Positions 46,969-60,900 are shown, counted from the stretch's first letter. The stretch is DNA of 64,000 nt from Spisula solida (GCA_947247005.1 OX365952.1:46542722-46606721), one strand, 5' to 3'. A program made the numbers and translations. The notes: generated by a model from the letters alone, not told the origin.

Positions 46969-47134
46969 CAGTGAAGTTCCGCTAACAGGACCACTTCAAT
47001 TATTTCGAAATCATGCAGATTTTTGCAATGTTGTGGTCCCAAAGTATTAAATTTAGAACAAAAAAGGTCCGCTATTAAGACCGATTCGCTAATAAGACCA
47101 CTTTTTGACTGGTCTTATTAGCGGAACTTCACTG
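46969..47134. mobile_element. 166-bp CAGT-ended MITE, copy 2 only
   Basis: CAGTGAAGTTCCGCTAACAG and, inverted, CAGTGAAGTTCCGCTAATAA, flanked by TA on both sides (46967-46968, 47135-47136). Copies 1, 3 and 4 lack it at the matching position after AGAAGTAT / GGAAGTAT. Tc1/mariner-type MITE. Confidence 0.8.
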
Positions 47135-47379
47135 TATAATATATATGTAAGAGAAGAAAAACGCGGAATAAAAACATGCTTTATTAGGGACTCGACCGTG
47201 TTCTGTACTGATTGAGCTATTTGGCATCGGAAGTTAGTACACCTTATTACTACGCTTCATATACAAAATGTAAATAAGAATGTTAATGTTCTGGTACTAT
47301 TCATAACCCAGCTAATTTATCTGTGTCCGAGTATGCCTTTGGATTTTCAATCAATTGTGGGAATCACTGAAGCTCCAGT

Positions 47380-47450
47380 GACCCGGCCCAGATTAGAACG
47401 AACGACCTCCGGATAGGTTGTCGAGAGCGCTTAACCATCCGGCCACCGTA
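47380..47450 (-). repeat. tRNA-like sequence in each array unit
   Basis: Minus strand GGTGGCCGGATGGTTAAGCG then CTCTCGACAACC and CCTCCGGA region, with a degraded B box (GTTCTAATC). Equivalents at about 41062-41140, 55480-55556 and 63180-63260. A separate perfect B box GGTTCGAATCC lies on the plus strand near 46893 with partners in all copies. Likely SINE heads duplicated with the unit. Confidence 0.45.
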
Positions 47451-49079
47451 ACACCCTTAAATTATAATAATATAAACATAATAGTACATCTTACTATGTA
47501 CGGGTACCAACGGAACCACTCTCATTCCACCACGCAAAGATTGGGTTCTTCTCTACTGTAAAATCTCAATATAATGACCACCTTGACAACTGGTCTCATC
47601 ACTGAGTTAAAGTAGGTATTTATAGTGAGGGTAAATGAAGAGCAACATGGTGACAATATAGTTAATCAGAAATTGTGTACCTAATTTGCGGATGGTTTTT
47701 AACATTGGTTTTTAAATTGACTTTCAAATGACATTTTACCGTTTAAACCAGGAGTGTTTCAGTTACTAGTTTATATATAGTTTATGCTCTATACTGATTG
47801 AGTTATTTTGTCATCGGAAGTTATTACACCTTATTACTACGCCTCATATACACAATGTAAATAAGAATGTTAATTTTCGGGTACTATTCATAACCAAGCT
47901 AATTTATCTGTGTCCGATTATGTGGATATTTTCGCGGGTCGAAATATTAGCAAATTTTGAAGTTCAGACATCGAATTTGTGGCAATACTATTAGCGACTC
48001 TTCTTTTTCTTTGTAGGCTACATGCTGAGCTAAGGGAAATATTAGCGAGTTTCGTAAATTAGATAAATTCGCCAATATTTCCACGTCGATATTATTCGCT
48101 TACACAGTATGCTTCTCAAAGCTCCACAGGCTAGCATGTTCTGTTCAGTATTTCTGAAAATGAAAAAAATTACAAGTAATAACTAATACCAAGTAATTGG
48201 CAATCGTAATCAGAGAGCCTACACCTTGGGAGATTAATCTATCAAAATCAGCTACATGAGCATGAAAATACTTCACCCAAAAATTCATGGCCATATTTTT
48301 CCACCGCCATCGCAATAAATCTTTACAAATTCAATCTGACGTTCGTACTACAATCATCCTCAGAAACGTTTATAATTGCCTTCTGAATACATCATAAAGC
48401 AACCTATATATTGTTTTGTAGCAGGTAAAAGATGAGCATTGAATGTTATCTGACAACAGCACGCTATTTGCAAACTGGCATCGACAATTGAGTTTGCTTA
48501 ATAAGGGGAAAATCTAGGCAGAAGTGCAAATTATCAAATTGCTGAACGCGTACGGAAAATTGTTAACACGTTGGATCTGTTCTCATTAAGAAAAGATGCT
48601 ATATAAATCAGGAATATGAACGATATTAACAAAGAAACGGAATTGTTATTCCACTCATAGAACCGCGCCTTAAGTACCGTTAGGTTTACCAATCACAAGT
48701 TTGTATAATCAAGACAAGCAAATATTATACAGCAGGAAAATTCTAGCAGATAATAGTCCTGTTTTACCTACATTTGGCTGAATTTATAGACTTATTCCAG
48801 AATTAAAGTAAATAAGGATTTGTGGTAATGATGGCAAATAATGGTGAGGAGTACTTCTCTTTTTCATTTTTCCAAACGTAAGTGTAAGACTTCACGGGTC
48901 ATGTGCACTACCACGACAATAAGACTTGATATACATTTCGAGTAAACATATTATGTTATTGTTTAACGAGTCTAGTGTTGCCTTGATTTTCAGTGTTAGT
49001 ATCCATTTATCAATATTACCTATATAACTTGTGTTTTGTGATCACGTCATTTTCTTCAAAACAGCTTATTTGTGCAAAC

Positions 49080-49320
49080 GTTTTACCTCCCTTATCCTTT
49101 TCTGGCTGGTTTGTCCCTTAGACCATCACCAAAGAACACCAATGTTCACTTTCTGCAGCTAATAGCTCGGTTTGTGGATCATCGCCAAGTTTCATTCGGT
49201 CTTCCCCTTTTTCTCTTTCCTGTTGGTGTCTATTTCATAGTCACCATAGGGATGGAATCTGGTTTCATTTTGCTTACGTGACTTATCCATCTCCATTGTC
49301 GTCTCTGGATTTCTGTAGAG
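49080..49320 (-). pseudogene. LINE ORF2 C-terminal relic, copy 2
   Basis: On the minus strand one frame reads RRQWRWISHVSKMKPDSIP, a stop, then TPTGKRKRGRPNETWR; further on, after frameshift, AAESEHWCSLVM. This is the signature tail of non-LTR retrotransposon reverse-transcriptase proteins (RRW-W-GHV..., GKRKRGRP...TW, then ..DR..W..LV). The reverse-transcriptase domain itself is missing, as in a short 5'-truncated insertion. It was carried along by the segmental duplication. Confidence 0.7.
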
Positions 49321-49574
49321 ATCACAAACGTATTGGGAGTTTGTTATAACCGGGTGGTATAATGCGTCCGTTGCTAGTCTACAGATCAGACTTGCGCCTT
49401 GATGTCTTGAAATCCCAGTCTCGTTTCCCCCTCCGGGTTACCTCTTACATTTGCTGAGCTGAAATACACACTTTACTCTACATGACCGACTGTATGCAAG
49501 GGCATATGAGAGGATAAAAAGCCAAGTGTGCTGGGGCTGATAGCGAAGCCTTGTTTACAACTGGCAGGTGACAC

Positions 49575-49830
49575 AATGATCTGGCCCCAATCTCCCGTAA
49601 CGTCTCAATCTGAGTTCAATCTCAACTCAAATTGTATCACCTATTGTTTGAGATAGATTCCATGCGAAATTATACTCTAAATTTGTATAACAAAACATGA
49701 ACATTATTCTGAATTTATTACAGTAAAATTGCAGTGTCATATTTATCCCACATTCAGACTCTGATTTAAGCAAAAACTCAATTTGAGCTGAGATTTCGTC
49801 TTGAGATGCTTTGGGAGATCGGGACCAGGG
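49575..49830. mobile_element. TIR element (GGCCCCAATCTCCC), copy 2
   Basis: GGCCCCAATCTCCCGTAACG at the left is roughly inverted at the right (TGGTCCCGATCTCCCAAAGC), followed by CTCAATCTGAG/CTCAAATTGAG motifs. Copy 3 carries the same element at 57712-57916 with its right tip deleted. Confidence 0.6.
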
Positions 49831-50010
49831 AAGTATTTTAAAGCCGGCTCAGCGGATGCATGTTCGAAATATCACCAAAATAAGACAGCTTTCTTTATCG
49901 CTGTCGAACCGGGATGCAAGATAAACCGTGTACGAAGAGAAGATTTGGACCTTTTTCTAGGTATTACTTCATTTTATTCAACGATCACAGGCCGAGTCAT
50001 TTATAAATAA
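49828..50010 (+). other. Short ORF conserved between copies 2 and 3, doubtful
   Basis: KYFKAGSADACSKYHQNKTA then FFIAVEPGCKINRVRRED to a stop at 50010. Copy 3 has the same frame at 57916-58107 with amino-acid changes (A/S, K/Q, L/S, L/Q, F/L) as frequent as silent ones. No domain recognised. More likely chance openness than a gene. Confidence 0.15.
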
Positions 50011-51648
50011 TATGTCCGGAGATGTAACCAAGAGTTTATAAATATGGATACTAGCTCCTGGGTATTACGTCAGAACAGTTTTGTTCTGATCGGTATTGTA
50101 TCAACAAACAGACGATGTTATAAAACATAAAAATGTTATATCTTGCTAGAATTTATATCCTGCTGTAGTCTTCATTATATCATACTCCCAGTTGGTCGAC
50201 TTGTGTTATTCCTGTACTTTAGCATTGCCCAACGTTGTAAAAATCTAACAGGTTATAAATATGAGTTCTTGGGTAATAGGTTTTTACACCGAATGTCTGT
50301 ATTAGGAGGCTCTGTTGCCGTAAACAGACAATTTTATAGCTGATATGTCATGCGAGTTTCGATGATCTATTATATGAGTGTATCTATATTTTTTATATAC
50401 ATATGATTTGTTGTGAAAAGAAAGACATTGTCTTATAACACGCCACAATATCACAACACATGGTGCGTCTAACTATACAGGTAATATATCTGAAGAATAT
50501 GTTTTATCACATGTGAATAGTTTAGGTAATATCTAAGATGTATTTGAACTATAAGAACGTTTCGTATGACGACTCACGAGTCGGGTCTACCTGAATGTAT
50601 TATCAAACTCACGTAGTTCTCTACCTTTCTTTGACCATGTCCTCTCGAGATAGATCACTGCCACCACAGCATTCACGTCACCATGGTACATCACGTGATA
50701 TCGAAACACGAGGACAACATTACGTCGTCCCAAACTGAAATAATAGAGAGGTTGCGAAAGTGTACGGGAACATCAATACTACTTTTGAGTATTACGTCAT
50801 CCAGGTATGTCTAGTTTCTACAAGTAACCGACGTGTGGCAGAGGAAAATATAATGTGTACTATGTCACACAGGTATGCGTATGCACGGAAAACAAAATAA
50901 TTCATCGCACGTGGTTTCATTGAGTTTATATAAACACTCATTATCGATTCACGAAGAAATCATGTTACAACTGTCATGTGATGTTACACGCACACGTTGT
51001 CTCTCGCAAGCCAATTTTAATTACAATGCGTACGTATACATGTACGAGTAGGTACACGTACAGGTAGTCGTACACGTTCGAATCGCAACCTCTCTAATGA
51101 AAGAAATGTCTTGACCATCTGACCCGGGATTTGTAGCATTTCATATAAAAAATACTTTCTTACATTTTCTTAAGTGTATCAGCCTAACAATACATCCAAT
51201 ATTATTATGTAGTTACATGGTTATCATGCTTGAAGTCACTTTATCTCTCCCAAAACTGTTTTTCCCGATTATCCAGTAAATAGACTAAATACAAACAATT
51301 AGGATGTTTTTCACAAATGACTTATAATTGACGACAGAATGTCAGCTATATATGTCGAAAAAGTATGCCAAAAATCACATTCAGTAAAAGGTATGGATGA
51401 CAAAATACTAATTTTGCAACGTTGCTCCCCTTTAAAGTTCGTTTTCAAACTACAAGCCGATGTACATTTTCTAAATCATTATTTTAGCATCGATTTGAAT
51501 TATATATTGTAAATAGTTCTCGGACTTAGCATGTCTATCGGACTGATAATAATACGCAAACATACTAGGCATATATCAGGAGAGATTTGTAGAAGTTTGT
51601 AGATTTTTGTCAGATCATACACATATTTCTACTATGATATATATGGTA

Positions 51649-52090
51649 TAGAGGATATTTGTTGATTTTGGTGTAAGATCGAATTTTATTTCACCGAGTG
51701 ATCACAGAAAATCAATATTTTCACGAGTGGCGTAGCCACGAGTGAAAATGTAATTTTCTGTGATCACGAGTGAAATAAAATTGATCTTACACCAAAAATC
51801 AACAAATTGTCTGTTTATTATATGCCTCAATTCCTCTTAAATATGTGCCGTAATTGGCTTAATTGGAAAAATCACGTCGAAATTAGAACGTCACGACGTG
51901 ATAATTTTGACGTCATGATGACGTAACGCATATTTTAAAGCCCGACGCCGTTGACGTTACGTTTCTTTTTCTGCATGATACTGGAACCAGCTTCTAAAAC
52001 AGTGAAAATAACAAAGTGGTAATTTCACTGTTATTTTCACTGTTTATTTCACTGAAAAATCTCCATAATCCATTGAAAGCAAATAATAAA
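51649..52090 (-). mobile_element. 442-bp hairpin-bearing element, copy 2, with empty sites in sister units
   Basis: Copies 1 and 3 read TATATATGGTAGGGTTTTAT (43890, 59283). Copy 2 has the element between GGTA and GGGTTTT. It starts TAGAGGATATTTGTTGATTT and ends CAAATAATAAA. This fixes the ends of the family seen at 4454-4898. No obvious target-site duplication. Confidence 0.85.
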
Positions 52091-55000
52091 GGGTTTTATT
52101 TATTAGACTTCCAGTGAGTTATCCACACACCTCGTAGTTTTCCCGTGTATAGGAGTGACAAAATCGTATTAACGCTTTTTTATGGTATGTTTTAAATATC
52201 CATTGTCAAATTATGCGTAACTTGGTAGTGTAATTATATCACGTATATACGAGATACCATCCTATGAATTATGCAACGTTTTGAGTAATAAATAACTCAC
52301 GAAAATAGGAAAAATATATTGATCCAGTTCACACTTTTCTATGTTTTTTCCTCGTTCAACTGAAAACTTCATCGTTGTCGGAACTAACATAAACTATATT
52401 GAGGTGGTAAGTTGGTAACTCAAGACAGTGTATTACAAGTATTCGTTTATTAGATAGTCTTTTTATGTAGGCGCAATAAAATATTCAAATACATATGTAC
52501 ATGTATAAACATTCGAGTACGAAGTTTCAATCGCCTCTATAGCCTAGTGGTAGAGCGTCCGTTTCGCTTATAATATCCTTATAATAGGTACTGGTATATT
52601 TCCCTAGCTTGACGGTCAGCTTACTAGTAGTTATGTCCAGATAACTGGTGGCTGGCTCGGTGTCAGAATAATGTTTGTTCTAGATGACTGCTGGCTCGCT
52701 CGGTGTCAGAATAATGTTAGTTCCAGATAACTGCAGGCTCGCTCGGTGTCAGAATAATTTAATCATCTCCGTATCATTGAAATTCTTTCGACAAGTAGAA
52801 CTTAAATCATAATTCAATAACAATATCGTTATAAGTGAGTTCCACTGTATAAAATGAAAGAAATGATTGGAAATGAACGTACTGAATGGAACTAAATTAC
52901 CGAATTGGATGAATCGCCTGCCAAAGTAGTCCGTACTTAACCATGGCTATCGACATTATGGCGACATATTTGAGAAATATTAAATTGTTTTACACAGTTT
53001 CGACTGTATGCCTACTATTTTACTCTCTCTTCGGGGTAAGAAGAAAGCCAGACAGTGGCAATAAGACTCGAAAGTCTTGATGTTAATTTCAGGATGGTAT
53101 TAATCACTGACATGGTTTTGAAGTTGACAATCACGTGGTCTATGACGCTCCAAGATTGTATCGCGTAAAAACAATGTCGATAAACAAAGCATCGATTCAA
53201 ACAAGGAAATTCACCGTAAGTATTTTGTTACGCATATTTGTAAAATATCGTGTGTACGTAACCAGACTGTTCATTACTGTGTACATCCGACAAACCAGCA
53301 TATGCCTAAATTACCTGTAAAATAAAATGGTTAGGGGTGTTCGAAAATACGTAGTACATAATAAATGGTAAATATGTATAGGAATGTCTGTAGTCTTTTG
53401 GAGTACCAGTGTGGTTCCTCTAGAGGCATTCAAGTCATCAGTAAAAACATCAATACTAGTCCTGTTCAATATTTACCAAAACTGATAACATTCCGACCGC
53501 TTGAATGTTAACTAGATTTTTCACAAGGCATCCAGTCGAGTCAAGAAAAAGAATTTGAAGATTGCATTAAACAAAACACAATTCGATTTTACCGCTCATA
53601 TTGATAAGCGAACATGTGCGGGATACCAGCACACTGAACCTTGAAATTTTGTTAAGTAATGACTGCTTTCATATATCATTGACATAATATGACCTCAAGC
53701 TGACAGGCGTCGACACGAATTTCAGACTTAGATATGAAAACCTTGACTTACTTTGGATGGGGCTGATGCTGTTCTTTGTATAGCTAATTATTTTCTTACG
53801 AACGTTCAGGCTAAAACTGTTATTTCCATATACTAATTTTTTGTCGATTGTGAAACAAGTTTTACGACTTATAAGAACCACTCTCGATACATCCTAGCTG
53901 ATTGTATTAATCGCCAAGAGGGTATAGGAGAAGAGAAGCCATTTTTCCCATTTCATGCTGGTTTATTAAAACATCGCAATGCTAAGAAATATATGTTACT
54001 TTCTTCATCAAAGTACTATTTTTAATTCGAATTTAGTAATGACGCGGCAACGGAACGATCCCGGACCTCAATAGCGGATACACTTCCTACTACACTTCCA
54101 GATGAGCAGACGATAGTTTTACATATGCAGTCGTCTGATATTCATTTCATGAAGTATTCCATGTTTCCGAGTATATGGGAATATTTTTAGGATAAACTCA
54201 ATTACAAAATACGGTCGGTAAAAGTGTTCATATTCTTGTTGTTCAGGAATAAATTTGATTACACAGAGTAAAGTTCTATAATTTACGGTACAGGATCTAC
54301 GCGTTTTATCATAAACAGTGAAAGCACACCAAAGACAGACGTCTAGCCACGAACTCAATAAATTCGACGACAGTTCTTATTTTACCCGCAAGGAGTATTC
54401 TGAGAGACAATGCCATTTCATTATTCATGATGCGATTATATCATTTGGAACGTGTTCTTTCAGAGACAAGCGTACAGTTAAATTCAATTGAACCTTTGAA
54501 AATTTCATCTAAACAATTATGTTAGTTTGACGAATGTCCATTAGTAGCTTGCTTATACATTTGCCTCCTCATAGGGATAAATGGAATGAAAATGCGTAAT
54601 TAGACATGTATTATACAAATAATTGCGCATGACTGGTGAGCATTTTGATACTGGCTACGCAATCACGTATACTGTTATAATGACGCCTTTGTGTAGATTC
54701 TCAGGTGCACCGTACCTTAATTATTCCCCAACCACCATGGGAGGCACTTTGTCGGTCTGTCACAAGACTTGTCCAGGCTGTAACTTTTTCTTTTATCGAA
54801 AGCTTTTTTTAATAATTAGCACATTTTTTACCACTGTGTAACATGGACAACAATTTTGAAATATTGTCAAGGTCAATGTCACACCTGGATTTTTAAGGAA
54901 AGAATGACTATAATTTAGCTTGTCCGGACCATAACTATGTCATTTATTGTGATTTTAAAAAAGAACTGCGTCAGCATTAGACGGTATGTCATGCGAAAGA

Positions 55001-57059
55001 ATCGTGTCGATATCTCGGAAGGTCAAGGCCTAACTTTGAGTTCAAAGATAAACATGACCATAGCTTGGGCAGACCATAGGCATGTGATTTATTTGAGGTA
55101 TAGATGATAGTACCGAAAATACTATTACATCCGCCAATAGATTATGTTCTCGGCATTATATTTTTGTGCGAAGGTTCGAATCCTCGTTGTGTCTTTACTT
55201 TTTGTCATAAGTGTTTTCTTATTATTGTTTTTAGATTAAGAAGTATCAAATATATATAAAAGAGAAGAAAAACGCAGAATAAAAACATGCCTTATTAGGG
55301 ACTCAACCCTGCTCTGTACTGATTGAGCTATTTTGTCATCGGAAGTTCATATACAAAATGTAAATAAGAATGTTAATGTTCTGGTACTATTCATATCCCA
55401 GCTAATTTATCTGTGTCCGATTATGCCTTTGGATTTTCAACCAATTCATCGCCAGTTGAGTAGGAAACACTGCAGCTCCAGTGATCCGGCCCAGATTAGA
55501 ACGAACGACCTCCGGAAAGGTAGTCGAGAGCGCTTAACCATCCGGCCACCGTAACACCCTTAAATTATGATAATATAAAAATAATAGTACATCTTACTAT
55601 GTACGGGTACCAACGGAACCACTATCATTCTATCACGCAAAGATTGGGTTCTTCTCTACTGTAAAGTCTCAATATAATGACCACCTTGACAACTGGTCTC
55701 ACCACTGAGTTACAGTAGGTATTTATAGTGAGGGTAAATGAAGAGCAACATGGTGAAAATATAATCAGAAATTATGTACGTAATTTGCGGATGGTTTTTT
55801 AACATTGATTTTTAAATTGGCTTTTAAATGACATTTTACCGTTAAAACCAGGAGTGTTCCAGTTACTAGATACTGTGCAAATATATACTGTTTATGTGGA
55901 TATTTTGCGGGTCGAAAAATTAGCGAATTTTGAAGTTCGGACATCAAACTTGTGGCAATACTATTAGCCACTTTTCTATTTATTTGTATGCTACATTCTG
56001 AGCTAAGGGAAATATAAGCGATTTTCGTACATTAGCGAAATTCGCCATTATTTCGACGTTTCGATATTTCGATATTATTCGCTTAAAAAGTATGCTTCAC
56101 GAAGCTCCACGGGCTAGCATGTTGTGTTCAATATTTCAGAAAATGAAAATAATACCGGTAATAACTAACACCAAATAATATTTGGCAATCGTAATCAGAA
56201 AGCCTACACCTTGGGAGATTAATCTATCAAAATTAGCTACATGAGCATGAAAATGCTTCACCCAAAAATTCATGGCCATATTTTTCCACCGCCATCGCAA
56301 TAAATCTCTACAAATGCAATCTGACGTTCGTACTACAATCATCCTCAGAAACGTTTATAATTGCCTTCTGAATACATCAGGAAGCAACCTATATATTGTT
56401 TTGTAGCAGCTAAAAGATGAGCATTGAATGTTATCTGACAACAGCACGCTCTTTGCAAACTGGCATCGACAATTGAGTTTGCTTAATAAGGGGAAAATCT
56501 AGGCAGACGTGCAAATTATCAAATTGCTGAACGCGTACGGAAAATTGTTAACACTTTGGATCTGTTCTCATTAAGAAAAGATGCTATATAAATCAGGAAT
56601 ATGAACGATAGTAACAAAGAAACGGAATTGTTATTCAACTCATAGAACCGCGCCTTAAGTACCGTTATGTTTACCAATCACTCGTTTGTATAATCAAGAC
56701 AAGCAAATCTTATACTGCAGGAAAATTCTAACAGATAATAGTCCTTTTTTACCTACATTTGGCAGAATTTATAGACTAATTACAGAATTAAAGTAAACAT
56801 GGATTTGTGGTAATGATGGCAAATAATGGCTTGGAACTCTTCTCTTTTTTATGTATCAAAATGTAAGTGTAAGAATTCACGTGTCATGTGCACTACCACG
56901 GCAATTACGTGTGATATACATGTCGAGTAAACTTATGTTATTGTTTCACGAGTCTTCTGTTGCCTTGATTTTCAGTGTTAGTATCCATTTATCAATATTA
57001 CCTATATTACTTGTGTTTTGTGATCATGTCATTTTGTTCAAAACTGCTTATTTGGGCAA

Positions 57060-57326
57060 ATGTTTTACCTCCCTTATCCTTTTTATCACCAAAGAACACC
57101 AATGTTCACTTTCTGCAGCTAATCGCTCCACTTGACCCAATGTTCACCATTTTCTTTGTCAGTTCTCGGTTTGTGGATCTTCGCAAAATTTTATTCGGTC
57201 TTCCCCTATTTCACTTTCCTGTTGGTGTCCATTTCATAGTCATCATAGGGATGGAATCTGGTTTCATTCTGCTTACGTGACTTATCCATCTCAATATTCG
57301 TCTCTGGATTTATGTAGAGATCCCAA
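57060..57326 (-). pseudogene. LINE ORF2 C-terminal relic, copy 3
   Basis: Same tail as copy 2; a minus-strand frame reads NETRFHPYDDYEMDTNRKVK in the shifted phase. Slightly longer in the middle than copy 2 (extra CACTTGACCCAATGTTCACC). Confidence 0.65.
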
Positions 57327-57711
57327 ACGTTTTGGAAGTTTGTTATAACAGAGTGTCTAATGCGTTCGTTGCTAGACGTTGGCGCCGTGCAGTGTAGATT
57401 CGAATACAACTACGTATACGTGTAATCTATTCTATTAATATTTCCTTTGTGGATCAAACGAATGTGCCATGATGGTTTCTGTAAATACACCTGTCTGTGG
57501 AGCGGTAGTCTACAGATCAGACTTGCGCCTTGATGTCTTGAAATGCCAGTCTCGTTTCCCCCTCCGGGTTACCTCTTACATTTGCTGAGCTGAAATACAC
57601 ACGTTACTCTACATGACCGACTGTATGCAAGGGCATATGAGAGGAAAAAAAGCCAAGTTTTCTGGGGCTGATAGCGAAGCCTTGATTACAACTGGCAGGT
57701 GACACAATTAT

Positions 57712-57916
57712 CTGGCCCCAATCTCCCGTAACGTCTCAATCTGAGCTCAATCTCAACTCAAATTGTATCACCTATTGTTTGAGATAGTTTCTATGCGAAA
57801 ACAAAACAGAAACATTATTCTGAATTTATTACAGTAAAATTTCAGTGTCAAATTATCTCACATTCGGACTCTGATTTGAGCAAAATCTCAATTTGAGCTG
57901 AGATTTCTACTTGAGA
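57712..57916. mobile_element. TIR element (GGCCCCAATCTCCC), copy 3
   Basis: Orthologous to 49575-49830 with internal deletions and the right terminal GGGAGATCGGGACCA removed. Now immobile by structure. Confidence 0.55.
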
Positions 57917-60900
57917 TGCTTTTGGAGAAGTACTTTAAATCCGGCTCAGCGGATGCATGTTCGAAATATCACCAAAATAAGACAGCTTTCTTTATCGCTG
58001 TCGAACCGGGTTGCCAGATAAACCGTGTACGAAGAGAAGATTCGGACCTTTTTCAAGGTATTACTTCACTTTATTCAACGATCACAGGCCGAGTCATTTA
58101 TAAATAATATGTCCGAAGATGTAACCAAGAGTTTATAAATATGGATACTAGCTCCTGGGTATTACGTCAGAACAGTTTTGTTCTGATCGGTATTGTATCA
58201 ACAAACAGTCGATGTTATAAAACATAAAAATGTTATATCTTGCTAGAATTTATATCCTGCTGTAGTCTTCATTATATCATACTCCCAGTTGGTCGACTTG
58301 TGTTATTCCTGTACTTTAGCATTGCCCTACGTTGTAAAATTCTAACAGGTTATAAATATGAGTTCTTGGGTAATAGGTTTTTACACCGAATGTCTTTATT
58401 AGGAGGCTCTGCTGCCGTAAACAGACAATTTTATAGCTGATATGTCATGCGAGTTTCAATGATCTATTATATAAGTGTATCTATATATTTTATATACATA
58501 TGATTTGTTTTGAAAAGAATAATATGACAACACATGGTGCGTCTCACTATACATGTAATATATCATAAGAATATGTTTTATCACATGTGAATAGTTTGGG
58601 TAATATCTAAGATGTATTTGTGTTTGGATTATAAGAACGTTTCCGATGACGACTCACGAGTCGAGTCTACCTGAATGTTATCAAACTCACGTAGTTCTCC
58701 ATCTTAAAACTGAAATAATGGAATAAAAGTCTTGACCATCTGACCCGGTATTTATAACGCATTTCATAAGAAAAATATTTCCATAAGTGTATCAGCCTAA
58801 CACAACATTCAATATTATTAAGTGTTTACATGGTTTTCATGCTTAAAGTCACATTATCTCTCCCAAAACTGTTTTCCCAATTATCCAGTAAATAGACTAA
58901 ATACAAAAAATTAGGATGTTTTTCACAAATGACCTATAATTGACGACAGAATGTCAGCTATATCTCTCGAAAAAGTATGCCAAAAATCTCGTTTAGTAAA
59001 TTGTATGGATGGCAAAATACTGATTTTGCAACGTTGCTCCCCTTTAAAGATCGTTTTCAAACTACCAGCCGATGTACATTTTCTAAATCATTATTTTAGC
59101 ATCGATTTGAATTATATCTTGTAAATAGTTCTCGGACTTAGCATGTCTATCGGAATGATAATAATACGCAAACATACTAGGCATATATCAGGAGAAATTG
59201 TCTGTACGTAATGGCGTTTTCACACAAAAAGACGAAGTTTGTAGATTTTTGTCAGATCATACACATATTACTACTATGATATATATGGTAGGGTTTTATT
59301 TATTAGAATCCCAGTGAGTTATTCACACCCCTCGTAGCTTTCCCGTGTATAGGAGTGACACAATCGTATTAACGCTTTTTTATTGTATGTTTTAAATATT
59401 AATTGTCAAATTATGCGTAACTTGGTAGTGTAATTATATCACGTATATACGAGATACCATCCTACTTTGAATAATGCAACGTTTTGAGTAATAAATAACG
59501 CACGAAAAAAGGAAAAATATATTGATCCAATTTACACTTTCCCATGTTTTTTCCTCGTTCAACTGAAAACTTCATTGTTGTCGAAACTAACATAAACTAT
59601 ATTGAGGTGATAAGTTGGTAACTCACGACTGTGTATTACATGTATTCGTTTATTAGATAGTCTTTTTATGTAGGCGCAATAAAATATTCAAATACATATG
59701 TACATGTATAAACATTCGAGTACGAAGTTTCAACCGCCTCTTTAGCCTAGAGGCCTCGAATAAGATCCTTATAATAGGTACTGGTATATTTCCCTTGCTT
59801 GACGGTCAGCATTCTAGTAGTTATGTCCAGGTGACTGCTGGCTCGCTCGGTGTCAGAATAATGTTAGTTCCAGATAACTGCAGGCTCGCTCCGTGTCAGA
59901 ATAATTTAATCATCTCCGTATCATTGAAATTCTTTCGACAAGTAGAATTTAAAACATAATTCAATAACAATATCGTTATAAGTGAGTTCCACTGTATAAA
60001 ATGACGGAAAGGATTGGAAATGAACGTACTGAATGGAACTGAATTACCGAATTGGATGAATCGCCTGCCAAAGTAGTCCGTACTTAACCATGGCTCTCAA
60101 CATTATGGGGATATATTTGAGAAATATTAAATTGTTTTACACAGTTTCGACAGTATGCCTACTATTTTACTCTCTTCGTGGTAGGAAGAAAGCCAGACAG
60201 TAGAAATAAGACTCGAAAGTCTTGATGTTAATTTCAGGTTGGTATTAATCACTGACATGGTTTTGAAGTTGACAATCACGTGGTCTATGACGCTCTAAGA
60301 TTGTATCGCGTAAAAACAATGTCGATAAACTAAGCATCGATTCAAACAAGGAAATTCGCCGTAAGTATTTTGTTACGCATATTTGTAAAATATCGTGTGT
60401 TCGTATACAGACTGTACATTAATTGGTACATCCGACAAACCAGCATATGTCTAAATTACCTGTAAAATAAAATGGTTCGGGGTGTTCGAAAATGGACAAT
60501 ACGTAGTACATAATAAATGGCAAATATGTATAGGAATGTCTGTAGTCTTTCGGAGTACCAGTATGGTTCCTCAAGAGGCATTCAAATCATCAGTAAAAAC
60601 ATCAATACTAGTCCTGTTCAATATTTACCAAAACTGATAACACTCCGACCGCTTGAATGTTAACTAGATTTTTCAAAAGGCAATCAACTCTTCCAGTCGA
60701 GTCAAGAAATAGAATTTGAAGATTGCATTAAACAAAACACAATTCGATTTTACCGCTCACATTGATAAGCTAACATGTGCGGGATACCAGCACATTGAAC
60801 CTTGAAATATTGTTAAGTAATGACTGCTTTCATATATCATTGACATAATATGACCTCAAGCTGACAGGCGTCGACACGAATTTCAGACTTAGATATGAAA

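Larger units (their letters stand above)
44613..52874 (+). repeat. Tandem segmental array, copy 2 (8.26 kb)
   Basis: Begins GAACGTACTGAGTGGAACTA. Same order as copy 1, plus the 49260-50780 segment, a 166-bp TIR element (46969-47134) and the 442-bp hairpin element (51649-52090). The last two are absent at the same sites in copies 1, 3 and 4 or their equivalents. Differences from copy 3 are mostly single bases and short indels. Confidence 0.85.
52875..60021 (+). repeat. Tandem segmental array, copy 3 (7.15 kb)
   Basis: Begins GAACGTACTGAATGGAACTA. Keeps the segment missing from copy 1, but has lost about 350 bp relative to copy 2 around 58725. Neither the 166-bp nor the 442-bp insertion is present. 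Parts are almost identical to copy 4: the 80 codons antisense at 54119-54358 equal those at 61194-61433. Confidence 0.85.

Noticed and set aside
54119..54358. 79-codon minus ORF identical in copies 3 and 4
   Set aside because: Identity reflects recent copy similarity; it is antisense to the IHRQEG block and has no domain.
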